Shown here: piece by piece, positions 1 to 9,700 of the stretch
How positions within the stretch are numbered: position 1 is the first letter of the stretch
Layout: every line of letters starts with the position of its first letter
Assembly (NCBI GenBank): GCA_039105265.1
Contig: JAPFFF010000011.1
Location: 372,001-436,000 of the forward strand
DNA: 64,000 bases
From: Tritrichomonas musculus
Lineage: Eukaryota; Parabasalia; Tritrichomonadida; Tritrichomonadidae
Reading direction: 5' to 3'
The notes under the pieces: generated by a model
What the model was told of the DNA's origin: nothing
The model's input: only the letters and a program-made list of their open reading frames with translations
Database searches by the model: none
Made by a program: the position numbers and the translations under genes

Positions 1-2
1 AA

Positions 3-167
3 TATAGTGAACAGGAACTGAGTTCCCAATATGAGGAGGAAGTTGAGCCAGAGGCCAAGCCAGAGCCAGAGGCAATCGAGCCACCTCGTAGGCGCAAACG
101 CAATACAAAAATAAAATCCAAACACAGCCAAAAGCGTGAGAATTTCTTTGACCAATTCAAACCATAG
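3..167 (+). CDS. C-terminal end of an unidentified gene (partial, runs in from left)
   Basis: A rightward frame is open from base 3 and ends with TAG at 165-167, giving 54 residues. The sequence is Glu/Pro-rich (SQYEEEVEPEAKPEPEAIEP) and then strongly basic (RRRKRNTK, KHSQKRENFF), which is typical of structural or nucleic-acid-binding tails in these elements. It converges tail-to-tail on the leftward large protein gene with only seven bases between the stops, the tight packing seen throughout element A. The family cannot be named because the rest lies outside the window. Confidence 0.6.
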   Translation, partial: YSEQELSSQYEEEVEPEAKPEPEAIEPPRRRKRNTKIKSKHSQKRENFFDQFKP

Positions 168-174
168 TACATGT

Positions 175-2748
175 TTATTCACCTTCATATGTAACACTGT
201 ATTGCATAGCTTTATTTTTCCTAGAGGCCCTTTCTAGCTTATTTTGGTTTTTCATCTCAATATATCCACTACCCTCTCCGTATAATTCATATTCGATTAA
301 CGCATTGATGTTATCAATAAATCCTTGGCGAGCTTTCTTCAATTCAGCTGGCGGGGCTGTTCGTGCGAACGTAACTAGATTTCCATAAAATGAAGTTTTA
401 TTTTTAGGATCTGGCTTGATTCCCTCATCGAATGTATATCCAAATCCCCATTGAAATACAACTTCCTCTACGAAATCTAACATGTCGCTAAGCTCATTGG
501 GTACATCTCCTTTCTTTAGGTCACCAGTTTTACGGTTAATTGCCTTGTCAATAATTTTAATCCAGGCTTGGACCTTAGGACCGACACCCTTTTGATAAGT
601 TTGCTTATGAGTACTCCTCCAATTCGACCAATCTGGGTAGTTGAATGATTTGCCTCTAGCAAGCTTTTTCTCAACAGCTAGTTTCATAGGAATGTCAAAG
701 TAATAGACATATATGGCGTTGCATACCGTTAGAAAATTGGTCAGTTTCCTGATTTTGATATACTTATTATAAGTATTGTTGGACCAGAATATCTTCCATA
801 TGTGAGAGAACAGGGATGCCCAATAACTGTTAGGTGATAAACGTTTACTAATACGTGCCTTTCCAAGACCGAGATCACCATATGCAGTTTCTAGAGTATT
901 CAAGTCCTGGGATTTCTTCAATATATATTCACCACGATCCCAATCGACATTGGCAACATCCTTATTAAATTGCTGCATAAGCCATACATTAAATGGAGTT
1001 GCTTGACGCTTAGCCTTTGTATTACAAATTGTTTTCCAGACCTTCTTATAAGGAGATGCATGGACTAATTTGTAACCGTTGACTATAGCTGGAGTTCCAC
1101 GTTTATCAACAAGTACGATATCATCAACACGGTCACCATTAAGGTCTGTAATATTATTTCCTAATGGGTCAATACTGTTGGTTGGTAATAATCTGTACTT
1201 GGGAACTCCATTCTCATCAAGATGTTTCAAACAATATTCCTCCGCGGTATCACGAGCTGCTGCTGCTGGAATGTACTTAACTCGAAAGTTACCATTTATG
1301 ACCATATCTAGGAAGTTCTTCTTGAAAGCTGAAGAATCAGCTGAGAGTGCGAGATTGCCAAACTTGTCTAAATGGCCTTTAACATTTGTAAAGTCTTTAC
1401 CTGAACGCTTACCCATGAGACCACTTCGTGATTCAATAGGCACCCTTACATAGTCATATTGTTGTTCTTTAGTATATTTGGATTTTGGTCTGTGTACCGA
1501 ACCTGGTACTTCCTTAAGTGATTTCCCACCGTATGCAATCGGAGGTTTAACAGGTGTCCTAACATATTTATATTTAGCTAGAGTAGGTGCCTCAGCCTCA
1601 GCATCAGACGCAGCCTCAGTATCACCTTCATCCTCATCCTCCTCACCATCACCAATATCGATAATTCCATCATCATCATCATCAATTGCTTTAGTAGCCT
1701 TACTGGTTTTATGGGACATGTGTTCTTTAGGTGTAGAAAAAATGTTATTATTTGTATTCTCGCGATTGACATCTTTTTCGAAATCAGCTTCGATATCAGA
1801 TTCGATACCCTCATAGACCCTAATCTTATTGATATATCTTCGTATATTCGACACCTCGGCTTCTGCTTTTGGAGTCTTTATGGTAAGCGATCGATCTTCT
1901 GCGATTGAATCCAAGTTATGTATGATGTCATCAACCATATCTCGAACCTCCCGAATCTCAAACTGGTTAAGTTCACGAGGTGCACATTCGGGGTCATCCG
2001 CAATGCGATAGTATTTGGGTAGTACCTCAATGATATCCTCAGGGAGAATACGCTTTGTGCGCAGCATGTCCATATCCTGATCAATCCTATCTGCACGAGT
2101 TCCGATTTCTGGGAATATATTCGACATCGATTGGGATTCCGCCTCCTCCTCCTCTTCCTCCTCAAATTCTGGATTAACGGGTTGTCTATTGGGATCAGCA
2201 TTATAATCAGGGGTGTCCTCGATTGGGACTTCGCTTGGATCTCCTGGAGATTCCAATCCAGGAAAATCCGATAATGGTATCGATTGGGACTTCGCTAGGG
2301 ACTTCGCTAGGGACTTCGCTTGGATCTCCTCGATAGGGACTTCGCTAGGGACTTCGCTTGGATCTCCTTGGGGTGTTATTGGGGGTTTCGGTTGGGATAT
2401 CAAATATAGATTCGGATTTGTGAAGTAAGTCTCGACATATTTCGTAAGCCTTTTCTTCAACTTGTCAACCTGACTAGGATCATTAAAGTCGGTGCTTACC
2501 AAAGCTTGACTCATCTCACCAATCGCTTTTACTATCTCAGTCTCGTACGAATCTGGATAATAGATGATATGTCGAATATTATTGATGACTTCCTCTGATA
2601 CATCGCATTTACTAGATAAATACTCAAGAAGCTTACGGTAATCAAGAAGCTTACTGTACGGGACTTTACTACTATCCTCCTCTTCCCCTGAGGCTTCCCC
2701 TGAGTCTTCACCGGAGTCTTCACCGGAGTCTTCCCCTGGAGGTTCCAC
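175..2748 (-). CDS. Large element protein with Ca-loop-like DxNGDxxxD motif (family shared with element B)
   Basis: An 857-residue open frame. Its central and C-terminal part is clearly homologous to the 850-residue protein of element B at 17108-19660: both share a block with INGN(F/Y)RVK, RD.AE.YC, YRL(L/V)P, the loop DLNGDRV(D/E)DIV(L/V)VD at about residue 540, and NGY(K/R)LV. The DxNGDxxxD spacing resembles calcium loops of FG-GAP and dockerin-type repeats, but the fold is not otherwise recognised. The N-terminal part is acidic, with Ser/Pro/Glu linkers (PSEVP, AKSLAKS) flanking a helical unit. The family gene is carried here in more than one open frame (about one break), and the entry at 2532-3968 covers the other part. 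It always sits head-to-head with the fibre gene, which suggests a virion or fibre-partner role (inference). Confidence 0.7.
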   Translation of the reverse strand: MEPPGEDSGEDSGEDSGEASGEEEDSSKVPYSKLLDYRKLLEYLSSKCDVSEEVINNIRHIIYYPDSYETEIVKAIGEMSQALVSTDFNDPSQVDKLKKRLTKYVETYFTNPNLYLISQPKPPITPQGDPSEVPSEVPIEEIQAKSLAKSLAKSQSIPLSDFPGLESPGDPSEVPIEDTPDYNADPNRQPVNPEFEEEEEEEAESQSMSNIFPEIGTRADRIDQDMDMLRTKRILPEDIIEVLPKYYRIADDPECAPRELNQFEIREVRDMVDDIIHNLDSIAEDRSLTIKTPKAEAEVSNIRRYINKIRVYEGIESDIEADFEKDVNRENTNNNIFSTPKEHMSHKTSKATKAIDDDDDGIIDIGDGEEDEDEGDTEAASDAEAEAPTLAKYKYVRTPVKPPIAYGGKSLKEVPGSVHRPKSKYTKEQQYDYVRVPIESRSGLMGKRSGKDFTNVKGHLDKFGNLALSADSSAFKKNFLDMVINGNFRVKYIPAAAARDTAEEYCLKHLDENGVPKYRLLPTNSIDPLGNNITDLNGDRVDDIVLVDKRGTPAIVNGYKLVHASPYKKVWKTICNTKAKRQATPFNVWLMQQFNKDVANVDWDRGEYILKKSQDLNTLETAYGDLGLGKARISKRLSPNSYWASLFSHIWKIFWSNNTYNKYIKIRKLTNFLTVCNAIYVYYFDIPMKLAVEKKLARGKSFNYPDWSNWRSTHKQTYQKGVGPKVQAWIKIIDKAINRKTGDLKKGDVPNELSDMLDFVEEVVFQWGFGYTFDEGIKPDPKNKTSFYGNLVTFARTAPPAELKKARQGFIDNINALIEYELYGEGSGYIEMKNQNKLERASRKNKAMQYSVTYEGE

Positions 2749-3968
2749 GAGTGGATCTCCTTGGGGTTCCTCGATAGGGACTTCGCTAGGGACTTCGCTT
2801 GAATCTCCTCTGGAGATTCCACCTCAGGAAACTCCGATAATGGTATCGATTGGATCTCCTGTGGGGGTTTCGGTTGGGGTGCTACGATAGGGACTTCGCT
2901 TGGATCTCTTGGGGGTTTCAAATATTTATTCGGATTTCTGAAGTAAATTGAAGCTTTCAGCTTAAGGAGGTTCTTCAAACTTTGAACAGACCTAGGATCA
3001 TTAAAGTCGGTGCGTACACAATCTTGCCTCATCCCATCGATAGCATTTACTATCTCATCGACGTACAAGTCTGAATTATTGATGACATATATCATATTAT
3101 CGATGGTTTCATCTGATACACCGCATTCACTAGATAAAAACTTAAGAAGCTCGCGGTATTTGTAGGGGACTTCACTATAAGCCTCCTCTTCACTTGGATC
3201 TCCTTGGGGTGCCACGATAGGGACTTCGCTAGGGACTTCGCTAGGGACTTCGCTTGGATCTCCTGGAGGTTCCACTTCAGGAAATTCCGATAATGGTATC
3301 GATAGGGACTTCGCTTGGATCTCCTGGATTGGATCTCCTGGGGGTTTCGGTTGGGGTTTCGGTTGGGGTTTCGGTTGGGATATCAAATATAGATTCGGAT
3401 TTGTGAAGTAAGTCTCGGCATCATTTTTAAGTCTTTGCTTCAAAGTTTGTTTCACACCAGCGTTATTCCTGTTGAATCCATTACACATATCATCTATGTT
3501 TTTGAGCGACTGTCGTATCTCATCATTGTACAGATCTGGATTATTGATGACATGTATCATATTATCGATGATTTCTTTTGACACACCACATATAACATAT
3601 AATAACCTAAGAGTACCACGGAGTTTGTTGTTCTGGACTTTATTCCGATAATATTCATATTTACCTGGGTCTTCGGAGTTTTTCAAATAATTATCCAGTT
3701 CGTAGTTGAACTCTCGGAGCCTCCACGAAAGACTATCCTTAGTACGTTCAACTTGATCAGCCTCAATGGGATCTGATCCTTGATTTGGCCATACGCGCTT
3801 AAGCTCCAAGAACTTACTAAGCACCTTATCACCGTACAGATTTCTATCATTGATGACACCTATCATAGTGTTGATGATATCATCTGTTGCTTTGCATTCA
3901 GTATATATAAACTTAAGGATATTACGGTCTCTGGCGCTCTTGACTTCATTATCAATACGGCTAAGCAT
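2532..3968 (-). CDS. N-terminal helical-repeat part of the large element protein
   Basis: A 478-residue frame that begins at the head-to-head start opposite the fibre gene. It contains repeated helical units of about 85-95 residues with the pattern (L)..C.VS.E.IDNM.(H/Y)VINN.DLY..EI...I..M, each ending in YF.NPN.YL, and separated by Pro/Ser/Glu-rich linkers (PSEVPSEVP, PKPQPKPQ). A further unit lies in the adjoining frame. The element B homologue has only one such unit at its N-terminus, so the domain was amplified in A. The linker DNA is itself made of short direct repeats (GGGACTTCGCT words near 2215-2380, 2760-2900 and 3190-3310). The function is unknown. Confidence 0.6.
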   Translation of the reverse strand: MLSRIDNEVKSARDRNILKFIYTECKATDDIINTMIGVINDRNLYGDKVLSKFLELKRVWPNQGSDPIEADQVERTKDSLSWRLREFNYELDNYLKNSEDPGKYEYYRNKVQNNKLRGTLRLLYVICGVSKEIIDNMIHVINNPDLYNDEIRQSLKNIDDMCNGFNRNNAGVKQTLKQRLKNDAETYFTNPNLYLISQPKPQPKPQPKPPGDPIQEIQAKSLSIPLSEFPEVEPPGDPSEVPSEVPSEVPIVAPQGDPSEEEAYSEVPYKYRELLKFLSSECGVSDETIDNMIYVINNSDLYVDEIVNAIDGMRQDCVRTDFNDPRSVQSLKNLLKLKASIYFRNPNKYLKPPRDPSEVPIVAPQPKPPQEIQSIPLSEFPEVESPEEIQAKSLAKSLSRNPKEIHSWNLQGKTPVKTPVKTQGKPQGKRRIVVKSRTVSFLITVSFLSIYLVNAMYQRKSSIIFDISSIIQIRTRLR

Positions 3969-3986
3969 ACCTTTATTTTATAGTAA
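3969..3986. promoter_or_regulatory. 18-bp divergent start region between large-protein and fibre genes
   Basis: Only 18 bases separate the ATG at 3966-3968 (leftward) from the ATG at 3987-3989 (rightward). The spacer is T/A-rich (CTTTATTTTATAGTAA), with the usual T-run and an A-rich lead into each ATG. The same gene pair in element B has 14 bases between its starts. Both genes must start transcription within or inside each other's first codons, so this is a shared bidirectional initiator. Confidence 0.5.
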
Positions 3987-6620
3987 ATGTTCAGTATAGA
4001 ACAGAGTGGATTTTCAATAAAAGCGGCCACTATCGACGAGTTACTAATAGAATACATCAAAAAGTATGCATGCATGTGTCATAACAATGGCTCGAATATA
4101 ACTGGTCCCAACCAGGAGCAGATCAAGGAACTCATTACGAGTACAGTTGGTGAGCATCTCGAAAAATATGCCTTAGCCAAGGACCTTGAGTCATATGCTT
4201 TGCAAACCCAGCTATTCGACTATGTGAAAACCGAGGATTTCAATACGGAGATGCTGAAGTACGCATCTAGTGAAGATGTGGATGGTGCCATTGGGGAATT
4301 ACGTGATTACATCGCCAAAAACTGTGCACTATCTACTGAGATACCTGAGGTCCCTGAGAACATCGTTACGAGTGATTCATTGAGTACTGCTTTGGAACCA
4401 TATGTGAAGACTCAGGACTTACCAGATATGTCCGAGTATGTGAAGACTCAGGACTTACCAGATATGACCGAGTACGCGAAGCTTGCGAACTTAGGTGAGT
4501 ATGTGAAGACCCAGGACCTCCCTGAGATACCCACAGTTCTCAAAAATAGTGAGTTGCAATTGAACATAAGAGATCAATTACCAGACGAAATGTTTCAGAA
4601 ATTGATGGCTGAAGATGTTAAACCATTATCAGCTCAAGCATCAATGTGTTTAACAAGTATGGCGGCTAATGAAGGTCTTCAAGCGGCTTTGGATTCTTGT
4701 TCCGAACAATATGTTCCAAAAGATGACCTCCCAGCGATTATTGATCAAGTGAAAGGCTATATCCCAGAGATTATCGAGGGGCAAACAACTATTCAATTCA
4801 CAATCGCCAATAATACAATTCTTGATTTGGATTACGACCCATATCATGTACTGATTGAGCAATATGGGTTGGATATTGTCTCATCAGACAGTTACTATAC
4901 GGCCCATTATGTTCACGCAGACTATTCGTACAATGACGATGATGATAATCTACCCTCTCAGATACTGCGCATGGAAGGAAGTGATTCTAGTCTTTGGTAT
5001 CTGTATAACTCCCATGAGTTAATCAATCCAGGAACTGGTGATACACCGGAAATACTGTCATGCTCAATTACCAAAACTGTCGAACCAACAGACAAAAACG
5101 CTTATTCGGCTAGATATGTGTCGAACACTTATGCTCTCAAAGCGGATATCCCAGAACCAGTTGACTTGACGCCATATTATACTAGTGGTCAGGCTGATGA
5201 GAAGTTCGTCGATGAAGATGAGCTCGCATATGAATTAGATAAGTATGAGACCAAGGATGTGGCTGATGGGAAGTACGCGAAGCTTGCGAACTTAGGTGAG
5301 TATGCATTGAAAACGGATATCCCTGAGATCCCCACAGATTTGGTTAATGAATCTGCACTGAGTACCGCACTATATGGCACTGAATTGAATATTGAATATC
5401 CAGCAAAATTATCTGAGGGTGTATATATTACCCCTAAGCTACCCAATGCTGGAGTTCATTTGGTATTTGATGTTAATTGGGGTGATAATCAAGATGATGA
5501 TATAATGCATATTGATGTAGTATTTAAACCAAATGGTTCTACTAGCACTTTTGATAGCATGGACGGGTATGATAGCAATGGCAAACGCATTGATAGAATA
5601 ATATGGCGTCATGATGATGGACAAATTGTATATGTATCGTATATTGCAGCACATAGAAATAATAATCCAATAGCATATAATTTCATTAGAGCACAAATCG
5701 AATCACCATTTATCAAAGACTCGAATGTTGTTGATGAAAGTCCAGAACGATTCACAATTCAATGTGCGCAGAATGATAGTGGTTGTGCAATCCCAGATGA
5801 ATATATCAGAAGGGTATTAACAACCAAAAATATTATCGTGAAGTTCAAACGAAATGCCGAAGATGCATCATATGAAGAAGCCGAATATACGTATTCTGGT
5901 CGAAAGGGTGCAAATCTCATATACAAATCAACCGGGGATGATGCGCCAGCTCTCAACCCCTCTGGGGGTGAATCAACCGGGGAAGAATCAATAGATATTC
6001 GTGTAGGTACACGTGTCGTCTCATTGAGAGCCACGGATGATACACTGACCAATATATATGATGCGTCTATCACATTAATCAGCAACCAACCTGTGTGCGA
6101 TGATATGATTACTTCGGTGAAATATGTTGATGGGAAATATGCATTGAAGTCATATGTTGATGAACTTCACGCAATCGCCAGTACAACCATCACCCACTAC
6201 TCCCCAATCGAGTCATCGGTTAACACCATCACCGATTTCGTCATTGGAGCTCCAGTATATATGACCGGCAAGGTATATCATCGTGAGGATTCGAAATGGA
6301 TCCCTAGCACTGAAGCTGACACCACTGATTGCATATGTAGTGTGAAGACCACTGGTACCTGGAAGGAGTATGTTGGTATATGCGTCAGAATCGATGAAGC
6401 CAATGGTTGTATCACATTCGCCACTCATGGGGATTACATGGTTAAGGTCGAGGACTCCTCATGCTATTCCATTGGGGATGAGGTATTCATCGATAACGCT
6501 GATAATAAACTGAAGATACTCACTGGTGAGACCGCGATAACCTCAAAAATAAATCGTATGACAGTGGGTATCATAACTGGTATCATCAACGGATCCACAT
6601 TAGCTGTGTTTAAGGCCTAA
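3987..6620 (+). CDS. Phage-like fibre protein
   Basis: 877 residues. After a short N-terminal leader (MFSIEQSG) comes a shaft of repeated short segments of the type YVKTQDLPD(M)xEY and YALK(T/A)DIPE, recalling phage tail-fibre shafts in which Y..K.DLP turns alternate with short strands or coils. A middle domain around residues 255-390 is almost identical to one in the fibre of element B. The C-terminus of about 150 residues (ITHYSPIESSVN, IGAPVYMTGKVY, GDYMVKV, IGDEVFID) is conserved with B and resembles the small beta domains that end phage fibres or decorate capsids. Role inferred: a trimeric receptor-binding spike on the virion. It is head-to-head with the large protein gene and tail-to-tail with the polymerase gene. 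Confidence 0.65.
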   Translation: MFSIEQSGFSIKAATIDELLIEYIKKYACMCHNNGSNITGPNQEQIKELITSTVGEHLEKYALAKDLESYALQTQLFDYVKTEDFNTEMLKYASSEDVDGAIGELRDYIAKNCALSTEIPEVPENIVTSDSLSTALEPYVKTQDLPDMSEYVKTQDLPDMTEYAKLANLGEYVKTQDLPEIPTVLKNSELQLNIRDQLPDEMFQKLMAEDVKPLSAQASMCLTSMAANEGLQAALDSCSEQYVPKDDLPAIIDQVKGYIPEIIEGQTTIQFTIANNTILDLDYDPYHVLIEQYGLDIVSSDSYYTAHYVHADYSYNDDDDNLPSQILRMEGSDSSLWYLYNSHELINPGTGDTPEILSCSITKTVEPTDKNAYSARYVSNTYALKADIPEPVDLTPYYTSGQADEKFVDEDELAYELDKYETKDVADGKYAKLANLGEYALKTDIPEIPTDLVNESALSTALYGTELNIEYPAKLSEGVYITPKLPNAGVHLVFDVNWGDNQDDDIMHIDVVFKPNGSTSTFDSMDGYDSNGKRIDRIIWRHDDGQIVYVSYIAAHRNNNPIAYNFIRAQIESPFIKDSNVVDESPERFTIQCAQNDSGCAIPDEYIRRVLTTKNIIVKFKRNAEDASYEEAEYTYSGRKGANLIYKSTGDDAPALNPSGGESTGEESIDIRVGTRVVSLRATDDTLTNIYDASITLISNQPVCDDMITSVKYVDGKYALKSYVDELHAIASTTITHYSPIESSVNTITDFVIGAPVYMTGKVYHREDSKWIPSTEADTTDCICSVKTTGTWKEYVGICVRIDEANGCITFATHGDYMVKVEDSSCYSIGDEVFIDNADNKLKILTGETAITSKINRMTVGIITGIINGSTLAVFKA

Positions 6621-6681
6621 TTATCGGGAAAGCATTTTTGCTGTTCCAGGGAATTAGTGGTTATCTCCATGAAATCCGGTC

Positions 6682-6697
6682 TGGTAGAATTCTACCA
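6682..6697. repeat. Perfect 16-bp palindrome between convergent genes
   Basis: TGGTAGAATTCTACCA reads the same on both strands. It lies in the 122-bp gap between the 3' ends of the fibre and polymerase genes, just before a longer hairpin. It may take part in 3' end formation (inference). Confidence 0.55.
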
Positions 6698-6710
6698 CAC
6701 CCAATATTTA

Positions 6711-6738
6711 GGGGTCTGCGGGAAATCCCGCAGACCCC
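6711..6738. terminator. GC-rich 13-bp-stem hairpin between convergent fibre and polymerase genes
   Basis: The arms GGGGTCTGCGGGA and TCCCGCAGACCCC are perfect complements around a two-base centre. The hairpin is far GC-richer than its surroundings. Its position between two convergent stop codons suggests transcript-end or RNA-stability function. The half-site GGTCTGCGGGAA recurs inside the KilA-N coding sequence at 13490-13501, so it may instead belong to a dispersed palindromic repeat. Confidence 0.5.
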
Positions 6739-6742
6739 ATAT

Positions 6743-9700
6743 TCAATTCGAATTGCATATAATATAGTCCCCTGATGTGAGTCCGTGGATGAATGGTGCA
6801 CAGGATTGGTTCGCGAGGACAATCATTTTCGTGTGAGTCCCGGTGAGAGCATTCTTGTTTACCGTGATCTTGCTCATGGACATCTCACTGATTTTGCTCT
6901 GGATTTTGGTATTCATCACCATCTGCAGATTGATATTTTTGCCAACCTTCACACCACCATTGTCGATGATGTCCTTGTAATCATCACTTGTGATATGGTT
7001 TTTCTTGAGGGAGACCCCCTTGAGTTTGAGTGCCTTGGTTACAGCTCCACTATTAAATATGGTGTAGCACTTGGGGGCTAACGCTATCATATTCTCACCA
7101 TATTTCTCAATGCAGAGACCCAGTATTTTCTTCTCATCAGCGATTGTGTTTATATTGGGATTCGGCATGAACTTATATATGTTCTCATCATAGAATGCCC
7201 TATTCTTGATGATGTATTTGAACTCTTGATCGGACCCCTTGGTATCATCACCAGCAACCGCAAAATACGCACTATCAGTGTCCCCCTCTATGAAATGGAA
7301 TCGCTCCACATCAAGGCACTTGTACATGAAGTCGTATATGAATGTGAGATACCAGAATTTGGCATTATCTAGAGTCCAGAATGATTCCTGAAGGCATGTC
7401 GTGCATTTGAAGCTCTTTGGGTTCATCTGGAGTAGATAGTTGTCATCACTCAATTTGGTGCCACTGACATAGTTGTCGTAGATGATATTCTGGAAGGTCT
7501 TATCGCGTGAGCATATCTTGATTTTGGAGAACTTCTCGGTGTTCATCCCATCGTACCCATATGAGCCATTCATGCTGATCTTATAAAATTTTTCATTTCC
7601 CCCAGCAACTCCCGATATGATATCCTGACGGCGTTTCATGAACTCGCTAACGAATGGGTTGAATCCACGATGAGCCTCGTATGTGGTGAGACTCTTGATA
7701 TCCTCGATGACAAGTCCATGGTCGAGGAGGAACCAGAGGTAGTAGTTCGAGAATGTCTGATAGGTACCCATTGTATCAACACTCATGGTCAGCTTCCGTT
7801 CAGTTTTGTCAACAGATGGGAGCTTATTGTGAGTCATGTAGTTGTGCATATATGGACCAATTGTGGCCTCATCATTGGTGATATCGAAATTGCGGAATAC
7901 AGGTGGGAAATTGATGAAGTAGTTGATTTTGGATATTGGGCATTTCAACATGACCTCCGCTTTGAACAGGAAATCGGGGTGTTCTTGGTACTTCTGGCTG
8001 TTGATGATATACATGCATGTGTTGTAGGTCTTCATATTTTTGACCCCATCCTTGTACACCTCGAATCGCTCCATCATGGAACCTGGCATATACATAACTC
8101 CCCCGTGATATGGATTGACATCATGTTTGGTTGAACTGAATGCAGATGGGTATAAGCTGTTGAAATCGACTCCAACAATATGAGTCATCGTGTGTGGTGT
8201 ATCATATGAGATTACCTTGTGATCAACGGCGTTGTATCTAAAACGGTTTATTTTGGTATGACCCTTGATGTTGACACGGTGCATGACATTGGATAGACCA
8301 CCAGTGATGTTGTTCCGTAAGCTGTAATACTCCTGTTCATCATTGATGAGTGTTGGGAGATGCATCATCTTGCAGTACTTCTTCAGCTGAATTCGGAGTT
8401 TGGTTATATTGGGGTCATCACGGCTGCGAAGTCTGTTGCATTCCGCACAAGCGAGTTTACAGTTGCTGAGTTCATGACCGATATCATTATTGATTCTATC
8501 GAGAGTGGGTCTGTTGGTCCATGTGAAGTGCTCACCACAGAGATGGCACTTGCCAGTATCTGGATTGTTGTACATCTCCATGAACTTATCGAATTGCTCC
8601 TCACAAACACATTTATTGAGGTTCCTGGGTTTGTCCTTATGAGCTAGATTATATTTGACATCCTGGTTATAGTAGTTCTCGCATTTGAATCGCCACCAAT
8701 CGAGGTTTGGTTTGAATTTGTTAATGGGATTCTGTATAGAGTATTCGGCATTTGGAGAATGGAATTCTTCCTTGAATTCCTTATATGCGAGTGCATACTT
8801 GATACAGGATGCATTCTTGCTTAGCGATAGGTTTGAGATGAGGTCCACGTTGTACTGAGCATTGAGTGCAATCAGGTTGTCAATGGGTTTGATCATCATC
8901 TCGACATCATTATCATTGTATGCAAGTAGGTAGTCCCATCGGGTTTCATAGTTTTTGGCATCCTCGAGATATAGTTTGTAATCATCTGGTGTCAATGGGT
9001 TCTTCTGGTTGAGATAGCTGTAGAACGCCTCATACTCAAATGGCTCTGCTTTTGAGAGGACCTCATTGTAGTTCTCAGTGTTGATGGCTTCATATGGGAA
9101 CACACCCTTAGAGCTATTCTCGACCCCGCCGAAGTCTACCCCGAATTGTCGTAATGTACCTCCAGCGACAAATGATTGTGCGTCGATGAATCGCAACTTG
9201 GTATCGTATTTGGGAGACTTCAATATGAACTGCTTCAATGAGGATGTGGTACCAATGATGCTATTGGGCTCAACACTCCAGAACATATTTCGCTTGGCTG
9301 AACTGTAGTTGAGATACTCCTTGAATAGGTTGCTATCGAATCTACTCGAGTTGAATCCAAATACGGTTATCACATTCAGGTTGCGATCAATGGTTTTGAG
9401 ATTGTCAACTGGTTGATTGATGAAGGATTTCATGTATTGAACCTTATCGTGATACACCTGCTTGGATTGCTCAAACAACCACTCGATCCATTTGATGATG
9501 AACTCAGATGAATCTCTTAATGAGAAGTGCTTTGTGGTACAGCCAGATTGCGATTTGACACATGATGATACACTAAGGGGTATCAGTCGTGAGTTGATGG
9601 TTGTGGATGAACCAATAGATGTATTCACAGGCTGTTCAACAGTTTCGAAATCGTAGGTGATGTAATATATGTTGGGTTTCCATTCGAGACCATAGGCTAA

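Noticed and set aside
7670-8134. Rightward frame of 154 codons opposite the polymerase
   Set aside because: Shadow of the polymerase gene, whose motifs fix the real strand and frame.
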